64,000 nt of DNA from NCBI RefSeq assembly GCF_012489685.1, contig NC_080042.1, forward strand, positions 30,881,158 through 30,945,157, written 5' to 3'. Below, in pieces: positions 1 through 10,800 of the stretch. Under the pieces are notes generated by a model, which was not told the DNA's origin, made no database searches, and saw nothing but the letters and a program-made list of their open reading frames with translations. Within the stretch, counting starts at the first letter, position 1. Each line of letters opens with the position of its first letter. The DNA is from Lotus japonicus. Its lineage: Eukaryota; Streptophyta; Magnoliopsida; Fabales; Fabaceae. The position numbers and the translations under genes were made by a program.

Positions 1-2828
1 AATTCTGAGCTAAAATATTGACCAAAATACCCCTGCGACAGTTTTCGATCCGACAATTTTTCCGAGTTTAGAATACCCTTAGTTACGACTAATAATAACC
101 TAGGAACCAAGTTTGATCGAAGAAAAATCGACCCTCCTATTTGTGAATAGTGGCCGAGAGCTAAAGAGGAGGAGGAGGAAAATTTCTTTTTCAAAAAACT
201 TGTCCTTTCGCGCTAGAATATCGTACCTCGGAGTATGTACTACTTCGTGTAACCTTAGTGAGTATTGATAGCTTAGTTTCCGATAGATTTTGATAGAATT
301 CTGTGGTTTTGCTCTAAAGGTGCTTTTGAGGAATTTCCTGAAGAGCAAGGCATTCATTGTGAAGGAACTTTCGAGGACAATCCTGGAGAATCTTCAGGTG
401 AGGGCTACTCACTGAATCTCTAGTTAATGCTTAGGGTCGATGCTTTCGACATTGATTTACTGTTTATGCACTTGTTTGTGTTTGATTGGAAAAATGTTTT
501 CTGAGGCTTCGGCTGACAATGTAGATGATTCATCTACTGAATGTTTTTGAGATTGAATTACATGGTACGTGCTAAGTGGGTAATCTAGGATGTGTGATGC
601 ATGCTTTATATGCTAAGTGCTACGTGTTTATTCTGAGATGTATTGATATATGACATGTTTGTTGACTGTGATGATTTAATTATGTCTTTCGCTCATATCT
701 GTGGTTCTGAGGAGTGAGAATAGCGGGCAGGTCATGCCGATTTTATTTTGAGAGTTTTGAGGAAGTTTGATAGGACGAATGAGATTCGGGCCTTGTTATG
801 GTTATTATGGATCGAGACATTCTCTGGATTCATTTGGGGATTAGGAGATCCCGAGAACTTATAAGTTTTGAGATAAGACTAAAAGGATAATTATTTTGTG
901 AAGAAAACTCATAAGACCTTAAACAACCTCTAAATCTTTAAGTAATGATAATAATCTCGAAGGAAGCGTAGGAGTCGAATCTTAGTTTTGGAAAACGAGA
1001 AGTGTCGTCGGATCCAAGTGTTGAGAAAGTTGAGAAGTTTTGAGTATGTTGATACTCTTGTGCTGTGGAAGCAGTTGTGTCGTTGGGCTATCCGAGGGAT
1101 GAGCCGAGAAGCTTCACTGAGGCGTGAGACCTTGTGAATGCGGGATACTCCACTGAGGCGTGAGACCTTGTGGAAAGCATGGATCTTCACTGAGGCGTGA
1201 GACCTCGTGAACAGCATGAAGCTTCACTGAGGCGTGAGACCTTGTGAATGCGGGATACTCCACTGAGGCGTGAGACCTTGTGGAAAGCATGGATCTTCAC
1301 TGAGGCGTGAGACCTCGTGAATAGCATGGAACTTCACTGAAGCGTGAGACTTCGTGCAAGTGTGTAAATTCACTGGGGCATGAGACCCCGTGAAAGCATA
1401 AAACTTCACTGAAGCGTGAGACTTTGTGAATGTGTGAGACTCCACTGAAGCGTGAGACTTCGTGAGAGCATTGATGACTCGAAGAGTTATCGTGAGTGGT
1501 TGCACTCATTTTATGATTATTGTATTTTGTCGCAGAATCGACTTTTACCTTAGGGTATTCTTTTTAGAGACAATAAGTTAGCTAGAACACGTGGCGACGT
1601 GTCGAGTGAGGTCGGAGACGTTGTTTGGCTAATCACATTGCATTCATGCACACATAGGAGGTTAATACACGGCGTGATACCGGACCTCGGTGGATTCCAA
1701 AATGGTCATAAGACCCGGATTTCCGCGAAAGAGCGTTTGTAGACGACTCTTAGTAGCAGACCGAAATGGCAGACCTTCGGGTTTACTGCTGATCTGACTA
1801 CCGTTGTTGTTGGAGTAAGAGGCACGCGGGCGAAAATGGTCCCACCTTTGCTGGTGCTAGGATTGATCCGTTGATGTCCATCCTTTTCCGGAATGCATTT
1901 GGTTAACTAGGTTAACCGTCATCTGCATTTCATGCAACATGCATACTGACTTAGTTGCTGAGTGTGATTGATAATTGTTAATCCTATTTGATACATGCTA
2001 ATTGTTATTATCGTCTTTTATATTCATTGTGAAATATGCAACCCTAGGATGTTATCCCTAGCTATAAGCCTAAGTGGCTATTCTATTATCTGTATCTATC
2101 GGTGCTATTATTTACATAATTCTTTGGAGTTGACCCTCGCGTCTTCTGTGTGTGCTTTGGCGGACTACGCCCTTTGTCAGATGTCTTTGGCGGGCTGGTT
2201 CACGACGGTTCACCCTTCGGGGGGAACTAGGGTCGAGATGCTGAAACAGGAGCGCATCGCGGTCGCGAGAGGGGGACGGATGGTGTACATAGATTAGGTC
2301 GTTCTGGATTTCGAATTCGGACGACGATCATGCTAGCACGTAGGTTTTAGTGCTGGTGTGAGCTCCTCGAGATGGGATTAGTGTAGGAGTAGAGTCTTAG
2401 CTCTGAACATCATTTGTTTCTTTGGGGACAGGGTAGTTTCCCGCCTATAGCTTTTTGTGTGGTTTCTTTACGGGAATCACAGAGAGTTGGTTGGACTTAG
2501 GAAGTCTTGTTTCAGGCCGATGGGCCAACTTATTCTCATTTTGAAGGTTTGTGTTGCGGACACTTAACCTTTACCTTCAGTTTGTACATATTGCCTACGG
2601 GCGCTACTTTTCTTATTACCCGTCACTGGAGGTTTACTCGTGACGTGGCTAGCTACTTACAGCGGGGGCTGTAATTATTATTGTATATTAGTCCTGTTAT
2701 CTCTTATTGTTGAGTTTCATTTCTTTTAGTCTTTAATATTATTATCCAAAAAAAAATATATTCACGTTTTTCCGCATTAAGTTTACTTTTGGTTACTAAA
2801 GTGACGCCACCGAAATCGGGGTGTTACA
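1..2828 (+). mobile_element. Tekay-type gypsy LTR, left part cut off by window edge
   Basis: This non-coding LTR sequence ends at 2828 in the terminus TGTTACA, preceded by a block (ACTAAAGTGACGCCACCGAA) that recurs at 47265-47297 and, inverted, at 32624-32660. The first bases match the interior of the solo LTR at 40304-47297 from about 41500 onward, so roughly the first 1.2 kb lies outside the window. Orientation is plus, because the same LTR type follows a plus-strand integrase remnant at 25162. Whether it is a solo LTR or the 3' LTR of a full element cannot be decided; the 5 bases after it, TCTAC, are the expected TSD. Short open frames inside it are not conserved between copies, so I do not call genes here. 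Confidence 0.85.
1105..1466. repeat. Minisatellite of hairpin units inside the LTR
   Basis: About ten units of 35-38 bp, each with a core like CACTGAGGCGTGAGACCTCG. The arms flanking the central CGTGAGA are complementary. Units show GAGG/CCTC, GAAG/CTTC and one GGGG/CCCC pair, so arm changes are matched; a few units have CCTT or CTTT, leaving a G-T wobble. A higher-order duplication of 110 bp (1111-1220 and 1221-1330) is nearly identical. Long open frames on the minus strand here are translations of the repeat, not genes. Confidence 0.85.
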
Positions 2829-3338
2829 TCTACAAGGTTAAAGGTCAAGTCACTATCCAAAGTACAAAAGCAAATGTACTATCCTGACGACCTAACCTAA
2901 CATTCTCAGCCACAGCAGAAGCTGGAAATCCCAGACCTGCCCTCCAACGCTATTCAAACCCCCTCTTTCTACCGTTTTTCATACCTTCACTAAAGATCAA
3001 AATGAGAGAGATGAAAATAATTTGAAAGGGGAATGTAAAGATGTTTTTTATATGGGAGAAGAAGGAAGAGACTCTTGGTGATTTTGTAACCATAATCCAT
3101 AATCAGGAGTTACAAAAGCAACAAATAAAACTGCCAAGAATATGAAAATATTATACAAAGGGTTTCATAATAAAAGGATCAACGGTTAGGATTAGAAGCA
3201 ATGAATGGTCAAGATTGATTTCATATTGAATTACTAACAAATTTACGTATATGACCATGGAAAATTTCCACCCATGTGTATTAAAATATTAAATTACAGT
3301 TTTGCCCTCAAAGTTGCAAAAACTCTCCCTTTATATAT
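2829..3338. other. Non-coding stretch, possible old minus-strand promoter
   Basis: No credible coding frame. Read on the minus strand there is a TATA-like CATATAAAAAAC (3043-3056) followed by a pyrimidine-rich leader, which could be the 5' end of a host gene cut off by the LTR at 2828. The support is weak; it is recorded so the gap is not silent. Confidence 0.25.
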
Positions 3339-3341
3339 AGT

Positions 3342-3406
<65 letters not shown>
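3339..3406. repeat. GATA tetranucleotide microsatellite
   Basis: About 15 uninterrupted GATA/TAGA units directly visible, flanked by AT-rich DNA. Probably length-polymorphic between individuals. Confidence 0.97.
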
Positions 3407-3447
3407 GGAGTGATTTTTATTTAACATGACACAATCACACATTATTA

Positions 3448-3795
3448 TTGAATAATACACAATTTAGGGACAAAATATATATCTTCCTCATTTGTTTGGG
3501 TCGTGGACCTAGAAGACTAATTTTTGCTACCCGTCACGGTTATACATACCTTGATTTTTCAACGGAAAGTTCAAGGGACAAGGGAAAATGGTCCACCATT
3601 GGAAATTTAAGTAAGATGCTTCATTATTTGGCATCATTTTCATGTGGATGCATGTTCACACTCCATATTTTTCGTAATTGTGACCTAGGCCTTGACTCCA
3701 TTGATGTTTCTCTTTCAAAGAGGCAGGAAAAACTGCTAAAGCAACTTGCTTTCCGTTTTATTCATGTCCCATGCTGCCGTATTGCTATGACTTGA
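3448..3795 (+). CDS. Unrecognised 115-residue open frame, doubtful
   Basis: An ATG-to-TGA frame of 115 codons that begins just after the microsatellite. It is somewhat less AT-rich than its surroundings and contains mixed residues including several Cys (GCG and PCC) and no low-complexity tracts. I recognise no domain, signal peptide or membrane segment. No repeat boundary is evident on either side, so it could be a fragment of a host exon or a chance frame. No partner gene is nearby. Confidence 0.2.
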   Translation: MNNTQFRDKIYIFLICLGRGPRRLIFATRHGYTYLDFSTESSRDKGKWSTIGNLSKMLHYLASFSCGCMFTLHIFRNCDLGLDSIDVSLSKRQEKLLKQLAFRFIHVPCCRIAMT

Positions 3796-4465
3796 CCCGT
3801 TAACTGTAGTTGCAAACTGTAAGCTTCCAATTGATCAACGCTCAGCAGGTCGCCTGTTCACATTTCGGCTTTGTTTGGTTGGAGAAATGAATGGGGGAAG
3901 GAAAGAAAACACGGAATTCGAGGTGTGAATTTAGATTAAGGTGTAATCCAAATTCACACATTGAACGGTGGTTGAACTATTGAGAATTACGGGTATGTTT
4001 ATTTGCGGTTTTCAAAAAAGCTTTTTAATTTTAGTTTTCAATTTTTACTGCTTGATACAACAGTTTTTCATTTTCAGTTTTTAAAACTAAAAAATAACAT
4101 TTAAAATATGTTTTCAGTTTCTGTTTTTAGTTTTTAGATATTAGTAGTCTAAATGTTGTAAAACATGTCATTCAAATGATTTTCTTTATCTGAAACTGTT
4201 TTAAAAAACTATTTCTGAAAACTATTTTAAAAACTGAAAACTAAAACTTACAATCAAAAAAACCCTAAGTTTATATTTTTAGACAGTAAACTATATCTTC
4301 CGTAAAAGAAGCTTGTATATTTTATAACATACAGACTCTTTTTTTTTCTACTAAGAGTAACTTGAATTACATTTTTCACTCCTCTTATTTCAAAATCGAT
4401 ACTACTCTCGTCTCCACGGATTAGATCTTCTTTGTGTGCTATCATGTTAATTTTTTGTGCCAATC
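3796..4465. other. AT-rich non-coding region with a possible MITE
   Basis: No gene seen. The segment about 3989-4266 starts GGGTATGTTTATTTGCGGTTTT and ends with an imperfect inverse (AAACTTACAATCAAAAAAACCC), and its interior is rich in palindromic AAAACTG/CAGTTTT words. This resembles an old MITE, but I could not identify a clean target duplication. Confidence 0.35.
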
Positions 4466-4480
4466 ACTCTCTTTTTCATA

Positions 4481-4628
4481 TTTGTTCCCAAATGTTAGTT
4501 CAAGTGGTAAGAGATAGGAGACATATATAGGGGTTCGGTGAGATAAAGGGTTAATGGTCTACAATTCAAACTCTGAGGATAACTAATTTACTAACATTAC
4601 TAACAACTAACATTTTCCTAAAAAAAAA
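4481..4628 (+). mobile_element. tRNA-derived SINE candidate
   Basis: A polymerase III box A-like sequence TAGTTCAAGTGGTAAGAG (4496-4513) is followed about 45 bp later by a degenerate box B (around 4556-4575), and the unit ends in an A tract at 4620-4628. Flanking words CTCTCTTTTTCAT (4467-4479) and CTCTCTTCAT (4630-4639) look like an imperfect target duplication. Together these are the hallmarks of a plant tRNA-related SINE about 150 bp long; box B has drifted, so it is probably old. Confidence 0.5.
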
Positions 4629-4639
4629 CTCTCTTCATG

Positions 4640-5266
4640 TGTATTGAATATGTGGTACTCTTTAAAAATTTTATTACAAAAAATAATTATAATGTTTCAC
4701 TTGACATAATCATGTTACACGAAAAAATCGAAATCCTCTCTCCAAAGAGATGAACAATTATTACATTTTGATAAATATTAATATAACTTAATTAACTAAC
4801 CTCAAACACTTCGATGTTTTCTTTTAACTGAAATCCTATGAATATTTTTTTTGTTTTTGGACATAAATCCAAAATACTTATTTCATCTTTAAAATTGAAG
4901 TAGAATTTCAAACTAAATATTTTTTTGATACATCGGAAACTTCAAACTAGATATTAATGATGATAGAATTATTAATAGAGAAATAAAATATTTATAAGAA
5001 GTCTAGTTGTATTAAAATGGACTGAGGTAAAATAAATATATATCTTTCTTAAGTGAGAAGACTAGTGTACATTTTTTCTTTATGCAAAAGGACAAAGAGA
5101 ACACAGAAAAACAATTTGGAAACAAGAGTGGAGATAAAGTGCAATAAAAAATATAACTAATATTTTGAAAAACTATTTTGTGTTTGTAAAAATTAAAAAT
5201 TTTAAAACCTATTTTCAAAAATAAAAATAATTCTTATTTTTCTTTTTTTTTTACGAGAACAGTACA
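4640..5266. other. AT-rich region with no recognisable feature
   Basis: Only short A/T runs and chance frames; I see no gene, repeat boundary or RNA here. Confidence 0.6.
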
Positions 5267-5490
5267 TAGATGTTTTTTGATTCTGTTTTAATTTTCAAAT
5301 TACAATTTAAGTAAAATTGTACTCAAACATGCTCTAATTCTCTCAATGGAGTGGAGTGTAATTTAAGTTTTCCTTGTGATAAATGTTATTTGATTTTGTT
5401 TTAATTTTCAAATTACAATTTAACAAAAAACTACTGCACTTAATATTCTCAATAGAGTGGTGTGTAATTAAAGTTTTTCTTGTTAGAGGA
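5267..5490. repeat. Diverged tandem duplication, about 115 bp unit
   Basis: Two adjacent copies, about 5267-5382 and 5383-5490, share TTTTAATTTTCAAATTACAA, a later TCTCAAT(G/A)GAGTG block and a following AAGTTTT(C/T)(C/T)TTG block, with substitutions and small gaps between them. No coding content. Confidence 0.75.
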
Positions 5491-6136
5491 AGAGTAACTC
5501 ACTCTTTTTTATATTATACAATATATATTTTTAACAGATATTATATAATATGTTATTTCCACACTTTTGAGTTTATACCAGGTACTAGGGGTGTAAGTGG
5601 GTATAGTACGATTTGCGAATCCGATCAAACCGATCCGAACCGAACACATTATGGTGGGTTGGATTGGATCATTGGTTTGGTTCAGATTTTTTTTACTGAA
5701 TCCGATCACCATCAGTTAGGGTATTGGATTTGGAAATTGAAAAACAGATCAATCCGAACCAACCCAATGAGTTAAATTTTTTTTACAATATGCTCAAACA
5801 CTTTCAGCCCATTACATTACATATTTATATTTGTATTAGAGATATTAGTTTTATTTAGATTATATCCATTATGTCATTATCGAATGTTTTGTTCTTTAAA
5901 AATGTCAGATTTTTCTATATTTTTTTTATAATTTTTCACGTTTTTAGAATAAATTTCGTGCATATTTTCAAATAATATTTTTTATTTCAAATCCGACCAT
6001 CCGAACCGAACCAATCCGATTAAGATCGGGTTGGTTTGGTTCGGGTTTAGAAGTAAAAATCATGAAATCCAAACAACTCAAACCGAACATGTTTGATTGG
6101 TTCGGACATTTAAACACCCTAAATCCGATCTGGACT

Positions 6137-6169
6137 GGGCGGGATATAAGGAATCCTTATATCCCGCCC
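6137..6169. repeat. Perfect 33 bp palindrome at the LTR tip
   Basis: Arms of 16 bp (GGGCGGGATATAAGGA and its exact complement) around a single central A. In the 3' LTR the equivalent (15435-15466) has decayed by substitutions and loss of bases but still pairs partly. Confidence 0.95.
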
Positions 6170-6360
6170 AAATCAAGCAATCAGATGAACGAAAGCAGCC
6201 ACGGCGGAATTTACGAAACAACAATTAATCCCGCCCTTCCTTTAGACGGGCCCACAAGCCAGCTGGAAGATTCCCTTAGATTTGTCTTATGTGCATAGAG
6301 GCTTGGGCCCCGGTTGTCAAGCCCAATTATAGGGAAGGTCCACATCATGATCACTCCATC

Positions 6361-6368
6361 TATAAAAG
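6361..6368 (+). promoter_or_regulatory. TATA box of the Tat LTR promoter
   Basis: TATAAAAG, conserved in the 3' LTR at 15658-15665. It is the natural site for polymerase II transcription of the genomic RNA; the start site should lie roughly 30 bp downstream (inference). Confidence 0.7.
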
Positions 6369-6507
6369 GAGAGGTCAACACCTTGTAAAAAGTACCTTTT
6401 GAACATTTAATGAGAATATTCCTTTTATGATATTTTTGCCATTTTAGTGCTCTGCTAGGGTTTACTTTCTGTCATTCTCTTACGTAAGCTTTCCCTAGTA
6501 CAAAACA

Positions 6508-6530
6508 TTGGCGTCGTATGTGGGTCTAAC
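6508..6530 (+). other. Primer-binding region of the Tat element
   Basis: TTGGCGTCGTATGTGGG follows the LTR end directly, as in Tat-lineage elements, which carry a TTGGCGCCGTCTGTGGG-like site. The two differences may be decay. I do not name the tRNA. Confidence 0.7.
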
Positions 6531-6571
6531 CTCAATCTACTAGTTGACGTAGAGGGTGAGCGTTAAGATCC

Positions 6572-7882
6572 ATGGAAACCCGTTCGTGCGGTGTGGGCCG
6601 CCGTGATTATCGCCGGCGGGGTGGTGGTCGTCAGGGCGGCCGCGGCGGCGGACGATACAACAACCGTGCAATACCTCAAGAGCAGGAACAGGAGGCTTCC
6701 TCGGAAGAAGTTCACTCAGTGGCGCAGTCACCAGCGTCGTTGGCGAATGTAGCTCCGGGAAGGCCCTCAGATCTGATAGCTAAATCAGATCCAGGCGTCA
6801 AGCGACGATCAACACCGCCTGAATATGTGAATCTAGAAGACCTAAAAAACAGCGCTAGGAGAAAAACTCAAGAAGTAGTGACGGGAATCACGCCGGCGGC
6901 TTTGCAACAAATGTTGGATACTTTGCAAAAAGTACAGAGTCAAAACGAGCAGTTGCAAGCCCAGGTGGAATATTTAACCCAACGGCAAGATTATAAGCAA
7001 GGACAACGGCTCGAAGCCGAGGATGTCGTCGAGTTTCAACCTTTTGTTCCAGCCATCACAAAGGTGGGCATACCAAAGCATTTGCAGACGATGGCTTTAG
7101 ACGCCTTTTCGGGCGACTCTGACCCCATGGAACACTTGCGCTACTTTAACACCAAAATGGTTATTGGTGGGGCGACAGATGAGGTGAAGTGTAGATTGTT
7201 ACCTTCAATATTCAAAGGAATGGCGATGCAGTGGTTCATCCGACAGCCACCCTTCTCCATTGACAATTTTACAGACTTGTCTACCAAATTCTTGACTCAA
7301 TTCTCCGCCAACAAAACTACCAAGGCAACCATGTTTGACCTCATCAGCATACATCAACAGCCAGGAGAAAAGCTCAAGAACTACATGGCGCGCTTCAGTA
7401 AAATGGCTGTTCAACTGGAGGAAGACAACCCGGATGTGTGCTTGGCGTCCTTCAAAAATGGCCTCAGGGCGGGGGATTTGAATCGAGATTTAACCAGACG
7501 ACCGGCGAAGGACATGATGGATCTTCGTGCTCGTGTCCAGGAATTCATTTTGATTGAGCAAGATGATCAAAAGAAGCAAGAGAGGGAGGAGGGGCGAAAA
7601 CACATCCAGCCTGGCGGAGTTTCGCAGGAAAAACACAAGACTGGAAAGGACTCAAGAGTAGCTCAAACTCCACGTATTCCAAGACCCGACCCCTATCAAA
7701 ATTCCAAACCCGGGTTCCAGAATACGTGGCACAGAAATCCCCAAGGTACCACTGCAGCCCCGGCTGGCCAACAAGGAGCCCCGCCAACTCCAGTCCCACT
7801 TACTAAATTGAATGCCCCCCTAAGCACTATCTTAAAAGCAGTTGCACAGAAAAAATGCGGTGCAATATCCGCCACCGCCTAG
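6572..7882 (+). CDS. gag: Gag polyprotein of the Tat gypsy element
   Basis: A 436-residue frame starting at the first ATG after the leader. The N-terminus (residues 8-30) is rich in Arg and Gly, with RGGG-type clusters. A likely coiled coil lies at about 108-145 (LQQMLDTLQKVQSQ), and the capsid-like retrotransposon gag domain at about 165-335 (MEHLRYF, MAMQWF and NYMARF motifs). It would form the particle that packages RNA. The frame leaves the family path at an A6 run (7850-7855) and stops at 7882. The zinc knuckle that should close gag is found in the next frame, which points to a one-base change in the A run rather than a true gag end. Confidence 0.9.
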   Translation: METRSCGVGRRDYRRRGGGRQGGRGGGRYNNRAIPQEQEQEASSEEVHSVAQSPASLANVAPGRPSDLIAKSDPGVKRRSTPPEYVNLEDLKNSARRKTQEVVTGITPAALQQMLDTLQKVQSQNEQLQAQVEYLTQRQDYKQGQRLEAEDVVEFQPFVPAITKVGIPKHLQTMALDAFSGDSDPMEHLRYFNTKMVIGGATDEVKCRLLPSIFKGMAMQWFIRQPPFSIDNFTDLSTKFLTQFSANKTTKATMFDLISIHQQPGEKLKNYMARFSKMAVQLEEDNPDVCLASFKNGLRAGDLNRDLTRRPAKDMMDLRARVQEFILIEQDDQKKQEREEGRKHIQPGGVSQEKHKTGKDSRVAQTPRIPRPDPYQNSKPGFQNTWHRNPQGTTAAPAGQQGAPPTPVPLTKLNAPLSTILKAVAQKKCGAISATA

Positions 7883-10800
7883 GCGACCACCAGCTAATGT
7901 GGATACAAGCAGATGGTGTGAGTACCACAAAACGTTGGGGCACACCACAGATAATTGTTGGAACTTGAGGCGGGAAATTGATAGGTTGATCAAGGCTGGC
8001 CATCTGGCGAATTTTGTTAAAGAGGCAGCAACATCAGAGGCCACTAAGGTAACTCAAGGGGACAGGGGGAAAGGAAAAGAGATAGTGGAAGAGTTGGGCG
8101 ATCCTGTTGGAGAGTGCTCATCCATTGCAGGAGGATTTGGAGGGGGCGTGATTTCAAGCAAGGCTAGAAAGCGTTATGTGGCGGCTGTACATTCCGTGCA
8201 TGAGGCGTATGAGGGCGAATGCTGGTTGAATCACTCTCCCATTATATTCACCCCTCAGGATTTTGCACACGTTATTCCTCATGAAAACGATCTGATTGTA
8301 GTCATAATCAGGGTCAACAATTACATGACGAAGAAAGTGTTTTTAGACCAGGGATCTTTGGCGGACATCATTTACGGAGACGCCTTTGATCGCCTGGGGT
8401 TAAAGGAGTCAGACTTGAAACCATATACTGGAACCCTGGTGGGGTTTACAGGGGATCGTGTCAATGTGCGAGGATATGTTGAAGTATCAACAGCTTTTGG
8501 CGAGGGGGATTTTGTCAAAAAATTTCAGGTGAAGTATCTGGTATTGGCGTGTAGAGCCAATTACAACGTACTCTTGGGGCGGGACACCCTTAACAAGTTA
8601 TGTGCCGTAATTTCAACCGCACATTTAACTGTTAAGTACCCAGCCTGTAATGGGAAGGTTGGCGTCCTTCGAGTGGATCAGAATGCAGCAAGAGAGTGTT
8701 ACCTTAGAAGTGTGGCTCTCTATGGGCGAAAGGCCGCCAAGGAAAGCCACCGTATCACAGAGATTTTTCCACACGAAGGGTTTAGGTTGGACCCAAGAGA
8801 TGACGCTGATGATTTCCGCCCACAACCTTTGGAAGAAACAAAATCAGCACAAATCAAAAATAAGGTTTTGAAAATCGGCAGCAGCTTAACAAAGGAACAA
8901 GAGGAAAGATTGATCACCTTGTTGGGCGAGAATTTGGATCTTTTTGCATGGACAATTAATGACGTACCAGGGATCGATCCCAACGTGATCACTCATAAGT
9001 TGGCAATACGACCAGGAGCAAAACCAGTCATCCAACCAAGGCGAAGGATGAGTGATGAAAAGAACAAGGCGGTGCAGGTAGAAACTGAGAAGTTGATCAA
9101 GGCACAATTTATTCGCGAGGTGCAGTACCCAACCTGGCTCGCCAACGTAGTGATGGTCAAGAAAGCTAATGGAAAGTGGAGAATGTGCACGGATTACACA
9201 AGCCTGAACAAAGTGTGTCCCAAAGATTCATATCCTCTTCCCAATGTTGATAAGTTGGTGGACGGGGCTTCTGACAACGAACTTTTAAGTCTCATGGATG
9301 CATATTCTGGCTACAATCAAATCATGATGCATCCTTCGGATGAGGAAAGTACGGCGTTCATGACTAACCAGGCGAATTATTGTTACAAAACTATGCCTTT
9401 TGGTTTGAAAAATGCTGGAGCCACATACCAACGCCTCATGGATAAAAAATTTTCAAAGCAAGTTGGAAGAAATATGGAAGTGTACGTAGATGACATGATT
9501 GTTAAGTCATCCAAGTCAAAGGATCACGGCGACGATCTTAAGGAAGCCTTTGCTCAGCTAAGAAAATATCAAATGAAGTTAAATCCCGAGAAATGTTCAT
9601 TTGGGATTCAAGGGGGAAAGTTTCTGGGTTTCATGATAACATCAAGGAGGATTGAAGTAAACCCAGATAAAGGCAAGGCGATCTTGGAAATGAAAAGCCC
9701 AACAAGTGTCAGGGAAGTACAGCGATTAACAGGACGCATGGCTGCTTTAGCACGTTTCTTGCCGATGGCGGGAGACAAAGCGGCTCCGTTCTTCACTTGT
9801 TTGAAAAAGAATTCCAAGTTTCAATGGACAGAGGAATGTGAGCAAGCTTTTACCAAGTTGAAAGAATCATTAGCAACGTTGCAGGTACTATCTAAACCCA
9901 CGCCAGGCGTTCCTTTGACGCTCTACCTGGCAGTCACGGATAGGGCGGTCAGCACGGTGTTGCTTCAGGAAGAAGGAAAGAAGCAGAAGATTATATATTT
10001 TGTGAGTCATACCCTGCAAGGTGCTGAATTGCGATATCAGAAAATTGAGAAGGCGGCCTTGGCAATTCTAAAAACAGCGAGACGCCTTAGGCCATATTTT
10101 CAAAGTTTCTCAATCAGAGTTAAAACTGATGTTCCTTTAAGACAGGTACTCCAGAAGCCCGATTTGTCTGGGTGATTAGTCAGCTGGTCAGTTGAGTTGT
10201 CTGAGTATGATATACAGTATGAGCCAAGGGGACAAGTTACAATCCAAAGCTTGATCGACTTCGTGGCGGAATTAACACCCGCGGAAGGCGAGAAAACCCA
10301 AGGCGAGTGGATCCTGTCTGTTGATGGATCCTCAAACAACACCGGAAGTGGAGCTGGAATAACTATTGAAAGCCCGGATAAGATGATCATTGAACAATCT
10401 TTGAAATTCGAGTTCAAGGAAAGCAACAACCAATCAGAGTACGAGGCGCTAATCGCCGGACTAAGGCTGGCCATTGAATTAGGCGTTCAGAAATTGTTCA
10501 TCAAAGGCGACTCACAGATGGTTGTTAAACAGGTAAATGGCGAGTATCAAGTCAAGGATCCGCAACTTTCAAAGTACCTGGAGGTGGTGCGTAGATTAAT
10601 GATGGAGATAGGAAAGATCAGAATAGAACATGTTCCAAGAAGTCAAAACGAAAGGGCTGATGTGCTAGCAAAGTTGGCCAGCACGGGGCGATTGGGCAAT
10701 TACCAAACAGTCATTCAGGAAACCCTCCCTCGCCCCAGTATTGACTTGGTGGAAGTGAAGTTAAAGTCAGTGAAGTCAGTTATTGAAGGCGAACCTTCGT

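Larger units (their letters stand above)
6131..6507 (+). repeat. 5' LTR of the Tat gypsy element
   Basis: Starts after CGATC and ends TAGTACAAAACA just before the primer-binding region. It contains a 33 bp palindrome at its outer end, a TATA box at 6361-6368 and a CT-rich downstream region. It pairs with 15429-15804. Confidence 0.93.

Noticed and set aside
1105..1466. Evenly spaced palindromic repeats resembling a CRISPR array
   Set aside because: Units are contiguous with no unique spacers, in a plant LTR, with no cas genes.
930..1509. Minus-strand frames of 70-95 codons with SRLSEVS and TKSHASV repeats
   Set aside because: The same minisatellite effect at the first LTR array.
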